Source: CAJBLF01 sp964430205 (GTDB lineage: Bacteria; Patescibacteriota; Gracilibacteria; Absconditabacterales; Absconditicoccaceae). Taken from it: DNA of 14,394 nt. The first letter of the stretch is position 1, and the number at the start of each line of letters is the position of its first letter. Positions 1 through 7,481 of this stretch are shown one piece after another. The notes under the pieces are model-generated. The model searched no databases. It was given only the letters and a program-made list of their open reading frames with translations, and was not told the DNA's origin. The DNA lies in contig CAYSER010000021.1 in assembly GCA_964430205.1 (NCBI GenBank), positions 1-14,394 on the forward strand, written 5' to 3'. The position numbers were made by a program, and so were the translations under genes.

Positions 1-43
1 GTGTTGATCCTTTGGCTTTTTATCAAATAAATATCGAATACTT

Positions 44-970
44 ATGAAGAAACTTCTCGCCATATTCGCTTCCGCATTGCTGCTGATCGGCGTCACTACT
101 GCGGCGACGTGAGATCTCCGAAGCTGGATGGACAATCTCGATACTCAGATCCCTTTCGGATATGCGGTAAATCAGAAGATCGTGGTTGATCAAATATCAC
201 TTGATAAGATCGTAATCAAATCGCCTGTCATCTACGATGAGCTCGGTAACAAGATTACCAAATATACCGTCATGTTCTCCCAATATCCATTGTCACAGAT
301 CCTTGAGACCACTAGCTTGCTTGATCAGTCCAAGGAAAGGACGTTCGAATTCTCTACGATCGGAGATACGGTCAGTATGGAGCTCACGGTCACCGGCGAC
401 ATGCTCAATCCGAATGTTGTGTATTATCTTTCCGTAATCCCTAAGGATAAGAATGGTACGCTCGGCGAAATTTCCAACGAAATACGATTCAAGCTTTCCA
501 CTCAGATGTCCGGTGAGGGAACTCCTTCAACGACTTCTACGACGGGAACCCACGCTGCTGCATGAGCCAATATGAGCCTAGCCAATGTCACCCATACCAT
601 CACTAGCAATAGGGCGACCTTGAGATGGACCGCTGTCGATGGATCCGATAAAGTCGATATCTTCCTCCGAAATCCTACGAGCTCGCTTTTTGAAAGGCTT
701 GCCAGCGTAAATATGTCTGCTGAGAGCTATACCTTTACGCTTACTAGAAATGGTGAATATATCGTAAATTTCATGCCTAATAACTGAGGCACGGAATATC
801 GTTATACTTTTGTCGCCCAAGGGATCACTGCTTCTACTACGACTACGACAACGCCTCCTAAGATCGGAAAGATACCTGCTACCTGACCCAAGGAGAATAT
901 CCTTGTCGTGTTGTGAATCTCTACTGTGCTCTACATCATCTATAGACGCGCAAGGTCTAAAGCGAAATAG
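44..970 (+). CDS. Secreted two-domain (FN3-like) surface protein with C-terminal IPATG sorting-type signal
   Basis: 308 residues under code 25 with five in-frame TGAs (Gly); stop is TAG. The start is fixed by a clear signal peptide: MKK, a hydrophobic core, and likely cleavage near residue 21. Two beta-rich segments follow, about residues 38-155 and 178-260, joined by a Ser/Thr/Ala-rich linker. Their spacing of hydrophobic, Tyr and Trp residues resembles fibronectin type III domains, which is a fold-level guess. A second Thr/Pro-rich stretch leads to IPATGP (277-282), a hydrophobic segment (286-300) and an Arg/Lys tail. That is the order of a sortase sorting signal. The glycine of IPATG is the TGA at 884-886, so the motif exists only in code 25. 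Likely a wall- or membrane-anchored exported protein, perhaps for adhesion; no ligand or enzymatic residues are visible. It converges on the minus-strand pair and shares the terminator at 1012-1036. Confidence 0.85.
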
Positions 971-1011
971 ATTTCTTTAGCTAATAGCTGTTATAAAATC
1001 AAAAAGAATAG

Positions 1012-1036
1012 TCCTGCAGGTATGCAGGATTTTTTT
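1012..1036 (+). terminator. Intrinsic terminator, probably bidirectional
   Basis: Perfect 7-bp stem TCCTGCA/TGCAGGA with a GGTA loop, followed by seven T. It lies 42 nt after the stop of the surface protein. On the minus strand the same stem is followed by a T-rich stretch, so it can also end the convergent transcript whose last stop is at 1040. Confidence 0.85.
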
Positions 1037-1039
1037 ATC

Positions 1040-1552
1040 CTATCGGAAAAGTTTGTAGATTCCTGCGGTCGCTAAGGTTAACAATCGTCCTATGATGTTC
1101 GTATATCATGCATATCTCTTTGTCTTTCTAGTCAGCGATCATACCTTATTCCATTGCTCCGTTGAGACTATCTGAACTCCTGTCGTCTGTTCGATGGCTA
1201 TTATCTCTTGTTTAATCGCTGCTCAATTGGCCGCATAGGTCTTCTTGCTAGCCTTCCGTATGATCCTGATGCCTCGGTTCTCTTTTGCTGTCTGATGCTC
1301 ATATTGTCCTTTTGCAACTTGATATCGGATCGTATCGTACATCAGTACCAGTTGTTCGTTTGCATATTTGCGTCATTTTATGAGTCTGCGGTGTATCGAT
1401 ATGAGGATGATCATTATGAATAGATAGGTTATTGCAGCTCATGTCCGTATTTCTGTCTGTCATACCTCTCGGCCTCCGGCGTCCGCTATGATATTCACGA
1501 AGCTGGATCGTGCTGGGCTCAGCTGTTCTCTTATACTGTCCAATAGTTGCAT
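1040..1552 (-). CDS. Small single-span membrane protein, uncharacterised
   Basis: 170 residues ending in TAG, visible as one frame only if TGA is glycine (six in-frame TGAs), so it is missed under the standard code. A hydrophobic segment at about residues 44-60 (rich in Ile, Leu, Phe) is a likely membrane span. It is followed by a basic, helix-prone stretch rich in Lys, Arg, Gln and Ala (about 61-140) and a hydrophobic or amphipathic C-terminal segment with Leu, Ala, Ile and Tyr. There is no signal peptide cleavage site and no motif I recognise. The ATG lies 32 nt after the tilS stop on the same strand, so the two are probably co-transcribed. No Shine-Dalgarno is seen; an in-frame TAG just upstream limits the start. 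The continuous 171-codon frame and the organism-wide recoding support it as real. Function unknown. Confidence 0.75.
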
Positions 1553-1584
1553 GCTTTGATACTATATGATAAAACTCTTTGCTC

Positions 1585-2802
1585 TTATCTTTTCTTAGGT
1601 TTGAACATGTGCATGATTTTCTTCCCTTTTACGATGATAGGTATGAAATTCCTCATGAATACAGGAATCTTTTGATTGATGCACCACTGATTCCGCGTCT
1701 TGTTCTTATACCTATCTCATGCTTTGGGAAACCTGAGTATCGCTCCTAAGTATTCTTTTTTAGCTATCTCATAGGATGTCCCTTCCCGATCTATTGTACC
1801 CAACGTGTCGATCTTTATCGGCTTGGTAACCGTGGCCTTCCGAAAGCGCTCTGGGGCTCAGATGATATAGATGTTTCCGTGCGATTTGAAGAGATATGTC
1901 TTGTTGAAATACTTATATCCGCTTTCATTATTGCGGATGAATGTCGTCCGTTCATCGAGCAGGGGGGTCGTGATATTGTTCGCGATATTCAGCTTTTTCA
2001 TCATCTGCATAACCGCTTCGTTTCACACTTCTTGTGCATCGATCATCCATTGATAGGCAAATCTCGATTTCCGTTGGTAAGGTGCATCGATGGGATGTAA
2101 CGTGTTCTCTTGGGTGATCATCCCCTCATCGATCTGTCTGTAGATGTGTTTCATGCTTTCTATGAAGGTATTGGTTGTTGCTGTCTGTTTATGAGAGAGT
2201 TTGTAGAGGGGTGGTAATACCTTGTTCCTGAGCTTATTTCTCATGCTTGTCGTAGCTTCGGTATTCGTCGGATCTTTTCTGTAGGGGATCTTATGCTCTT
2301 TACATATGTGCATGACCTCAGCCTTTGTCATCTCCAATATCGGTCTTATCACTTTCACTCCTGGCAAGAGATGGTGGTTCCCCTCCTGCTGCATCGCGAT
2401 GAATCCGTTGAGTTTCGCGCCGCGAAGAAGGTTGAGGAATGTAGTTTCGATGCGGTCGGTAAGGTTGTGTCCGAATGTTAACCGATCGATCCCATAGGTT
2501 GCGGTCCGTTTATTGAATTCCAGATATCTCCATTTCCTCAGCTCTTCTTCACTTGTTTTCCCTTTTCCTGTCCTTGTACAGACGATCAGCTGTGTGCCTT
2601 CGAAATGCGATCTGATGAATTGCTCATCTTCCGTGTTTCCTGGTCTTACCTTATGATTGCAATGCAGGAAAAAGAGGTTTCCGGTGTCGTATCCTTGACG
2701 TATGAACCGTCCATACATCAGATATGCCGTAAGCATGCTGTCGGGTCCTCCGCTGATCGCTACCATCACCCTGTGATTCGGCTGTATCTTCTCTTTCAAC
2801 AT
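1585..2802 (-). CDS. tilS: tRNA(Ile)-lysidine synthetase
   Basis: 405 residues under code 25, ending TAA. TilS ligates lysine to C34 of tRNA-Ile(CAU) using ATP, so that it reads AUA. The N-terminal PP-loop ATPase motif SGGPDS is near residues 17-22, followed by the HCNHKVR region, an ExxxRKWRY segment, a GHN-xx-D-xx-ET helix and LLRG. A later RP-xxxxxK and a SMRN-xxRN-x-VLP segment match the family. The C-terminal tRNA-binding domain is reached only by reading three TGAs as Gly, one of them in a GDR motif. In many TilS proteins the helix carries DDQ-xET; here it is TDR-x-ET. The start at 2802 has AGGTGA four bases upstream. An in-frame ATG at 2850 adds 16 residues (one TGA) and would restore a longer first helix, so the start is uncertain. 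First gene of a two-gene operon. Confidence 0.93.
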
Positions 2803-2894
2803 CTCTCACCTATCTTCCACGAACGTTCGCTGAAGCTTCCTATTCTGCATCCTTGTCGGTAACGTTTCGGCCTTTTTTTTCATCGATATCGGAT

Positions 2895-2922
2895 TTGAAA
2901 ATTTTCTGTAAAACACTATACT
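2895..2922 (+). promoter_or_regulatory. Promoter of the yceD gene, with an overlapping divergent -10 for tilS
   Basis: TTGAAA (2895-2900), a 16-nt spacer and TATACT (2917-2922) form a strong sigma70-type promoter on the plus strand. Transcription should begin near 2929, about 36 nt before the yceD start. The same bases read on the minus strand give TATAGT (complement of 2915-2920), an almost symmetric -10 that could serve tilS. I see no good minus-strand -35, so the reverse element is less sure. Confidence 0.65.
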
Positions 2923-2964
2923 TGGCACATAAGCATGTTTTACTTATATGTTTCCAAAGGTCAA

Positions 2965-3543
2965 ATGAAAGACGTATCCTGAGCGGCCAAGGCGACTTCC
3001 CGCAAGGTTCCATCGCCTTCCCCAAAAGCTTCCTGAGTCATTAAGGACAAGGTATTCAAGATCAAGATCGCTGATCTTCTCAATGAGACCTGAAGACAGG
3101 ATCAGATCGAGTTCGATCACAAATTCTCGGATCAGCTTCCTCATCTTGATGAACATGGTATCTCATGAAGCTTCACTATCCAATCGTTAGACAATACCTC
3201 ATTGTTGGGTACGTTGAGCGATGTAGAAGCTACTTTCCACGAGTCCTGCGATAGCTGCTGAGCGTCTTTCCTGAGACATGTCCATGTCCCTTCTTATTCC
3301 ACAAGATTCGTCTTCGAAGATGTTTTCAAGAAACAGGAGGAAGAAGATTCGGAGGAGGTGGTGTTCTTTATCGATCCCAAAGCAGAGACCATAGATATAG
3401 GCGATATGGTGGTACAAGCCATCTTGCTCAATGATCCTTTCGTTAAGCGCTGCGAGAGCTGCAGCAAACGTCTCGCTAGCCTGAGCGACGATGACGATGA
3501 TCTTGATGATTTCAGTCCTGGCGGAAATATCACGTTCAGCTAA
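2965..3543 (+). CDS. yceD: DUF177/YceD family protein (ribosome or rRNA-linked)
   Basis: 192 residues, ending TAA, with five in-frame TGAs (Gly). Features of the DUF177 family are visible in order: an N-terminal KIKIADLL segment, a strand-rich middle, a first Cys pair C-x2-C-G (C95, C98, with Gly99 coded by TGA), an FVFED stretch, then an acidic loop, IDP-x6-IDIGD, and the second pair C162/C165. The C-terminus is very acidic (run of Asp). DUF177 proteins in other bacteria have been linked to 23S rRNA accumulation and usually sit next to rpmF (ribosomal protein L32); the two Cys pairs may bind metal. No rpmF follows here. The start at 2965 has AAGG upstream and lies 36 nt after the predicted transcription start. 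An in-frame ATG at 2935 would leave almost no leader. Confidence 0.85.
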
Positions 3544-3643
3544 TATATGCCTTTGATGGCAGGGAGTACCTGCTCTATTCCTTAGGTTGACATCCCGGGG
3601 TATTTTTTTATACTTAGGCGTTTTAGTTTGTCTGTCTTTTGTC

Positions 3644-4249
3644 ATGCGTTGGCTTCGTATTGTCTATATAACTATAGCATCTTTCTTCCTTTTTAGTAAT
3701 GTCTTTGCCGATACTCCTGTGAATGCTTCATTGTCTTCAGGCTCGGTACTCATGGATATTCCCGGTGTCGATCTAGACAGGGTCAGGGATGTCTGGCTTT
3801 CTTTGCATAATGCCGAAAGAGCTTCCAGTTCGCTTCCTCTTTTTTCTTATCATCCTGCGCTTGAATCCACTGCCACCGTATGGGCTCATCATCTCGCTGA
3901 TATCAATGCTATTTCGAATATGCACAAGAGGAAACCTTGAGATTGATACTATTCGTATCGGAGCATCAAATCATGGTTTATCGACCAGTGAATCGTCTTT
4001 CCAGGGACAAGGCCATTATTCACGGAAAATATCTGATGGAACTATTATACTTGCAAGAAAACTGATTGCACAGATGATTTCATCAAGGCCATCAAGAAAT
4101 CATGGAACCTATTCTTGAACGAGAAGAATAGGAGGTATCGTCCTCATTACAATGCTATCGTCTGAAACTATTCTCAGATAGGGCTTTGAGTGGCTTTGCA
4201 CGGCAATAAGTACTATCTCGTAACCCATTATACCCAGGATTTGCAATAA
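3644..4249 (+). CDS. Secreted CAP/SCP-domain protein
   Basis: 201 residues under code 25 (six TGAs as Gly), ending TAA. The start is chosen for a signal peptide: basic MRWLR, a hydrophobic core, and cleavage after Ala22 (VFA-DTP). The mature part is a CAP domain (cysteine-rich secretory, antigen 5, PR-1; bacterial SCP/YkwD type). It begins with W-xx-LHNAER, then a WAHHLAD helix, a MHKRKPGD segment, a TENIG motif carrying the typical glutamate, a KSWNLFL helix, a histidine in RYRPHYNAIV where the family has the last pocket histidine, and a closing IGLGVAL-xxx-YYLVTHYTQ strand pair. Two cysteines in TCKKTDC could form a small disulfide loop. The substrate of bacterial CAP proteins is largely unknown, so only an extracellular role can be stated. 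The leader is T-rich without a Shine-Dalgarno. Confidence 0.9.
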
Positions 4250-4305
4250 TCTTTCGTTTGTCTCTATTCCATTTCACGATGATTTACCTTTTTCATCATT
4301 AAGCA

Positions 4306-4749
4306 ATGAAAAAATTGTTCGCCTTGCCCGTCATAGGATTGGTCTTAGGTGCAGTCGCGATAGCTACCGAGCTCAAGACTACCAATCCGTTGCCTGCTGG
4401 ACAACAGCTTTCCGGCGAAGTCATCACATGCATCAAATCCGCCCTCGAAAAAAAGGAAACTGCTATCTATGATGCGGTAATGCGCTACAATAGCTGAAGC
4501 ATATCGGCTTTGGCGACTAGGAAATCAGCATTGATCGCTGCTCGGGGTAAGACCACGAAATCGGGAGTGAAATCTGCGATTTCCGCTGCATGGAAAGCAT
4601 ATAAGACGAACATGGCAAGTCTCAAGTCCTCATTGCATGAATCCAGGAAGTCCGCTTGGGCTACCTATAAGAATACTGTCAAAGCCTGCAAGTGAACATC
4701 CTTGCTTATGAATGTCGATACTAGCTCTCTCGCTAGCGAAATGAATTAA
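4306..4749 (+). CDS. Secreted Lys/Ala-rich helical protein with two cysteines
   Basis: 147 residues, two TGAs as Gly, stop TAA. A clean signal peptide (MKKLFALPVIG onward, about 20 residues) fixes the start. The mature protein is strongly helix-prone and rich in Ala, Lys and Ser, with a repeated pattern of the kind K-S-A-x-x-A/W-K-A/T-Y-K, seen around SAISAAWKAYKTNM and KSAWATYKNTVKAC. Cys42 lies at the start of the helical part and Cys128 near its end, so a disulfide between two long helices is plausible. Secreted proteins with this sort of basic Ala/Lys helical repeat are, as I recall, common in CPR genomes, but I cannot name a family or function. The high pI could suit binding to nucleic acid or acidic wall polymers; that is inference. 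Confidence 0.75.
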
Positions 4750-4787
4750 TATCTTCCCTTATATCATTACAAATATCCATTATTTTC

Positions 4788-4815
4788 TTGCAATTACCTA
4801 GGAAAAAAGTACATT
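4788..4815 (+). promoter_or_regulatory. Promoter of tRNA-His
   Basis: TTGCAA (4788-4793), a 16-nt spacer and TACATT (4810-4815). The predicted start near 4822 leaves about 9 nt of leader before the tRNA. The spacer matches the other strong promoters of the window. Confidence 0.55.
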
Positions 4816-4830
4816 GATGCCCGCTATTAT

Positions 4831-4908
4831 GGCGGCTGTAGCTCAGCTGGTTAGAGCACCTGACTGTGACTCAGGGTGTCGCGAGTTCGAATCTCGTCAG
4901 CCGCCCCA
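4831..4908 (+). tRNA. tRNA-His (anticodon GTG)
   Basis: Full cloverleaf. The acceptor is GCGGCTG/CAGCCGC (4832-4838 with 4898-4904). T8-A9, D arm GCTC...GAGC, anticodon stem CCTGA/TCAGG with loop CTGTGAC and anticodon GTG (4866-4868), variable GTGTC, and a T arm GCGAG/CTCGT around TTCGAAT. The gene encodes G-1 (4831) facing discriminator C73 (4905), the identity pair for histidyl-tRNA synthetase, and an encoded CCA (4906-4908). It stands alone between its own promoter and terminator. Confidence 0.97.
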
Positions 4909-4911
4909 TGT

Positions 4912-4935
4912 AAAATCGCATGTGCGATTTTTTTT
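4912..4935 (+). terminator. Intrinsic terminator of tRNA-His
   Basis: Stem AAAATCGC/GCGATTTT with loop ATGT, running directly into T residues to 4935. It starts four bases after the tRNA CCA end. Confidence 0.88.
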
Positions 4936-5233
4936 GATTTCCAAAACCTTCCTATTCTTTCAGTTTTGTGTTTTTTATCGATTGTTCTCTTTCCTTCCAA
5001 AAATCAAGAAAACTTATGCAATCACTAATCACCATTTTTTCAAAAAGCATGTATAATTCGAGTCTTTATTCGGTGTATATTCATCTGTTGGCTTTATGTC
5101 TAGTATCTTTAAAATAGATATATCGGTCTTTGTCTATATCTTCCTACGTGGACGAGCTCTTCTTGTAAATAGACAGGTGATAACTATAGTCAATCAGAAG
5201 ATTCTGTTTATTTTTCTCTTCCCTCTTTCAATA
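4936..5233 (+). other. Non-coding AT-rich stretch upstream of the pseudouridine synthase gene
   Basis: About 300 nt without a convincing gene. The only signal is a TATAAT at 5052-5057, a good -10, but no matching -35 is visible at 15-18 nt; if used it would give a leader of roughly 170 nt. An in-frame ATG at 5096 would add 46 mostly hydrophobic residues to the following protein and looks non-coding. I see no structured RNA. Confidence 0.4.
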
Positions 5234-6217
5234 ATGGATATTGTTATCGATAATGCTTCTTCGGACCAGAGGTTTGATAGGTTCTTGAGGAAGCGGTTCA
5301 AAAAATACCCTCAAGTCCGTCTCGCCGATATCTATAGCATGATTAGGAAGTGATATACAAAAGTCAATAATAAAAAAGTAAAAGAACAGCATAGGTTGAT
5401 GATAGGTGATGTCGTTACGATCGATGATTCCGTACAGATGGGAACTGAAGATCTGTCGTTATTGGTCAGTCAGAAAGAGCGTAAGTTGGAAAAAGTAGAC
5501 ATCAAAAAGCTCAAACAACATATATTGTACGAGGATGATCGTCGGGTAGTGTTCGACAAGCCTGCCGGGATACCCATGCATCCTTGAAATAAACATCGGA
5601 ATGATCTTTCTATGAACGATTATCTTGAAACCTATGCATCAGAACATAAGACAGATACTTTCAAGCCTTCTTTCGGCTATAGATTGGACAGGGATACCTC
5701 ATGAGTCTTGATCGGTGCCAAGACCTATGAAGCATTGCAGTATATCAATAGCATTATCAGGGAGAGGAAGATTGATAAATACTATATGACCATAGTTCTC
5801 GGTAAATTCCCTTCCCATCTCCTCATAGACAAGCCATTGGCTAGATCCTATGATAAGAGATTCGATAGGTCTCATGTCCAAGTCGACTATCGCGAATGAT
5901 TGCCGTCTAAGACGGAATGCCGATCAGAGAAGTCATTCGTCCATTCGCAGCTTGGTCAGCTTTCCTTGCTCAAAGTGAAGATCCATACCTGAAGGATGCA
6001 TCAGATCAGAGTCCATCTCTCCGATGCATGATTCCCTGTGCTTGGCGATATCGTCTATGGCAATCCTGCGGCCAATAGGATCCTCTCTAAGGTATTGGGA
6101 ATCAATAGGCAGCTGCTCCATTGCCGGAGATATACCTTCTCGGATCCTTTCACGCATAAGGATCTGACCTTCGAATCTCCGTTACCTGCTGATTTCGAAA
6201 AGATCATACGTCCATAA
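5234..6217 (+). CDS. RluA-family rRNA pseudouridine synthase
   Basis: 327 residues under code 25 (six TGAs as Gly), ending TAA. It isomerises specific uridines in RNA to pseudouridine, most likely in 23S rRNA. Residues 1-60 look like an S4 RNA-binding domain (FDRFLRKRF, ADIYSMIRKG, GDVVTI). The catalytic domain follows: DKPAGIPMHPGN, then the signature RLDRDTSGVLIG with catalytic Asp152, then DKYYMTIVLG, HTGRMHQIRVHL (251-262) and a GFPVLGDIVYGN stretch. Three TGAs fall exactly on family-conserved glycines: the G of DTSG, of HTGR and of AGFPVLG, which makes the UGA-to-Gly reading hard to dispute. The S4 plus catalytic layout resembles RluC/RluD rather than RluA itself; the target site cannot be told from sequence. 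No Shine-Dalgarno. The start was chosen because the S4 domain begins right after it. Confidence 0.93.
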
Positions 6218-6285
6218 AAAAAAACAGTTTGATTTCCTCCCATAAAACGATACTGTTTCATTGTTTTACTTTTTATGTTATTCTC

Positions 6286-6624
6286 ATGAAAAAGATTTTT
6301 TGGACCACTGTTTTTTGGCTTGTTATCTTCTTCGGCTTCGCTTTCTATATGAAGATGTTCGATGCAAATATGGCTACTAATGTAACTGCTCGGTTGGGAG
6401 CTGCTTCTGGGACAACCATTCAAACAGATATGACGTGAGTGCTTGGAACATGAGCACAAGATCCTGTCATGAGCGGACTCAATGCTATCCAGACGACATT
6501 GACCGATATGCAGACCAAGCTCGATACCCTTGTAAGCTCAGCTAACATACCTACCGTCTCTCAAGCTGCTGCAACGACGACTTCATCAACTGCTGGATTA
6601 TCTACAGGTACGACTACTAAATAA
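6286..6624 (+). CDS. Small membrane-anchored protein with Thr/Ser-rich tail, paralogue of the next gene at its N-terminus
   Basis: 112 residues, two TGAs as Gly, ending TAA. MKK is followed by one hydrophobic segment (about 5-23) that may act as signal anchor. Residues 58-85 (SGLNAIQTTLTDMQTKLDTL) have heptad spacing and may form a short coiled coil. The tail is low-complexity Ala/Ser/Thr/Gly. The first 50 residues align with the start of the next gene: MKK[IM]F-x-TT[VI]F, then x8, and a shared Tyr, Phe, Val and Gly pattern. The two genes are 37 nt apart in the same direction, so they probably arose by tandem duplication with later divergence. No known domain; perhaps a partner that oligomerises with its neighbour through the anchor and coil. 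Confidence 0.7.
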
Positions 6625-6661
6625 TCGTTTAGGATATCCTTTTATCCCTAATTTCTTTCTG

Positions 6662-7327
6662 ATGAAAAAGATGTTCCGGACTACGATATTCCGGTTTGCA
6701 CTCATTTTCCTGTTCCGATCTTATCTCCGGCTTTTCAATAGGCCGTTAGGTGCACAGGTCGGAGCGTTGTTCGGTAAATCTCAGCAGACTTGTGGTACCG
6801 ATACGGTCACCAATGCCATTTCCGATCAGCTTCAAGGTATCCAGAATCAACTGGATGTCATCAATCAGAGGATCCAAACCAAATCCGAATCCGTTTCGCA
6901 GGATTCTCTCTTCTCTACCACTGCTTCTACGAAGGTAGCGCTCTATTATTTCAATCAGACTGTTGATCAGAAACTTCCTTCCGAACAACAAGTGAATATA
7001 AATTCTATCCTGCCTGTTTATCGCATTTTCCCCGCGAGCAAGAATCTGCTCGTAGACGCTATCAATGAGCTAATCAAATGAAACCTGACTTCTGCCGAGA
7101 AGCAACAATGATTCATCACCGAATTCCCTAATCATGATTTTAAGCTCATATCTGCTGATCTCTCCGATGATGGTACTCTTACGCTTCAATTCACCGAAGT
7201 CCCTGGTTTCACCGATTGAGGATCCGCTCGTATGCTCATCCTCTGGAATGGCATAGAAAAGACCGCTCACCAGTTCCCTGGAGTCAAGAAGGTCGTCTTC
7301 ACTCCTGAGACCCTTTTCCAACCATAA
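6662..7327 (+). CDS. Membrane-anchored GerMN-domain protein
   Basis: 221 residues under code 25 (three TGAs as Gly), ending TAA before a strong terminator. The N-terminal MKK plus hydrophobic segment (about 5-22) is a signal anchor related to that of the preceding gene. A short coiled coil follows (ISDQLQGIQNQLDVINQRIQ, about 53-74). From about residue 91 it reads as a GerMN domain: VALYYFNQ first strand, an LPVYRIFPAS segment, the LLVDAINELIKGNLT helix and loop, a DFKLISADLSDDGTLTLQF hairpin, an FTDGGSARMLIL turn, and a closing FPGVKKVVFTP strand. GerMN domains occur in spore germination protein GerM and in envelope proteins of non-spore-formers, where they are thought to bind wall or partner proteins. 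Nothing here suggests sporulation, so an envelope role is inferred. Confidence 0.82.
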
Positions 7328-7373
7328 TCCATTATCTGAACTCTTATTTCCTTTCTATCTGTTCCATCAAAAA

Positions 7374-7400
7374 TGCCGAATCCCTTTCGGCGTTTTTTTT
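7374..7400 (+). terminator. Intrinsic terminator after the GerMN gene
   Basis: Stem GCCGAA/TTCGGC with a 5-nt loop (7375-7391), closed by flanking bases and followed by eight T (7393-7400). Confidence 0.88.
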
Positions 7401-7426
7401 GCTTTTTCACGGCAAATCATTATACT
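7399..7426 (+). promoter_or_regulatory. Probable promoter of the giant gene
   Basis: TTGCTT (7399-7404), 16-nt spacer, TATACT (7421-7426). The -35 begins in the T-run of the preceding terminator. A start near 7433 lies after the ATG at 7428, so it argues for translation from 7452 or 7482. Confidence 0.5.
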
Positions 7427-7481
7427 TATGAGAACCAAAGATAGCCGATTCATGACCAATGATTTTATCTGTACATATCAT

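Noticed and set aside
3559..3573. Hairpin GCAGG/CCTGC after the YceD gene as a terminator
   Set aside because: Only five pairs and no T-run follows; the T-run at about 3602-3608 is too far away.
3199..3645. Minus-strand open frame of 148 codons opposite the YceD gene
   Set aside because: The plus-strand DUF177 motifs and promoter explain the region; the antisense frame is a shadow.
5096..5233. N-terminal extension of the pseudouridine synthase from an upstream ATG
   Set aside because: The added residues are hydrophobic and unlike any S4-domain leader; the S4 domain starts right after the ATG at 5234.
6222..6258. Inverted repeat AAACAGT/ACTGTTT after the pseudouridine synthase gene
   Set aside because: The loop is 23 nt and the stem AT-rich; too weak to call a terminator.
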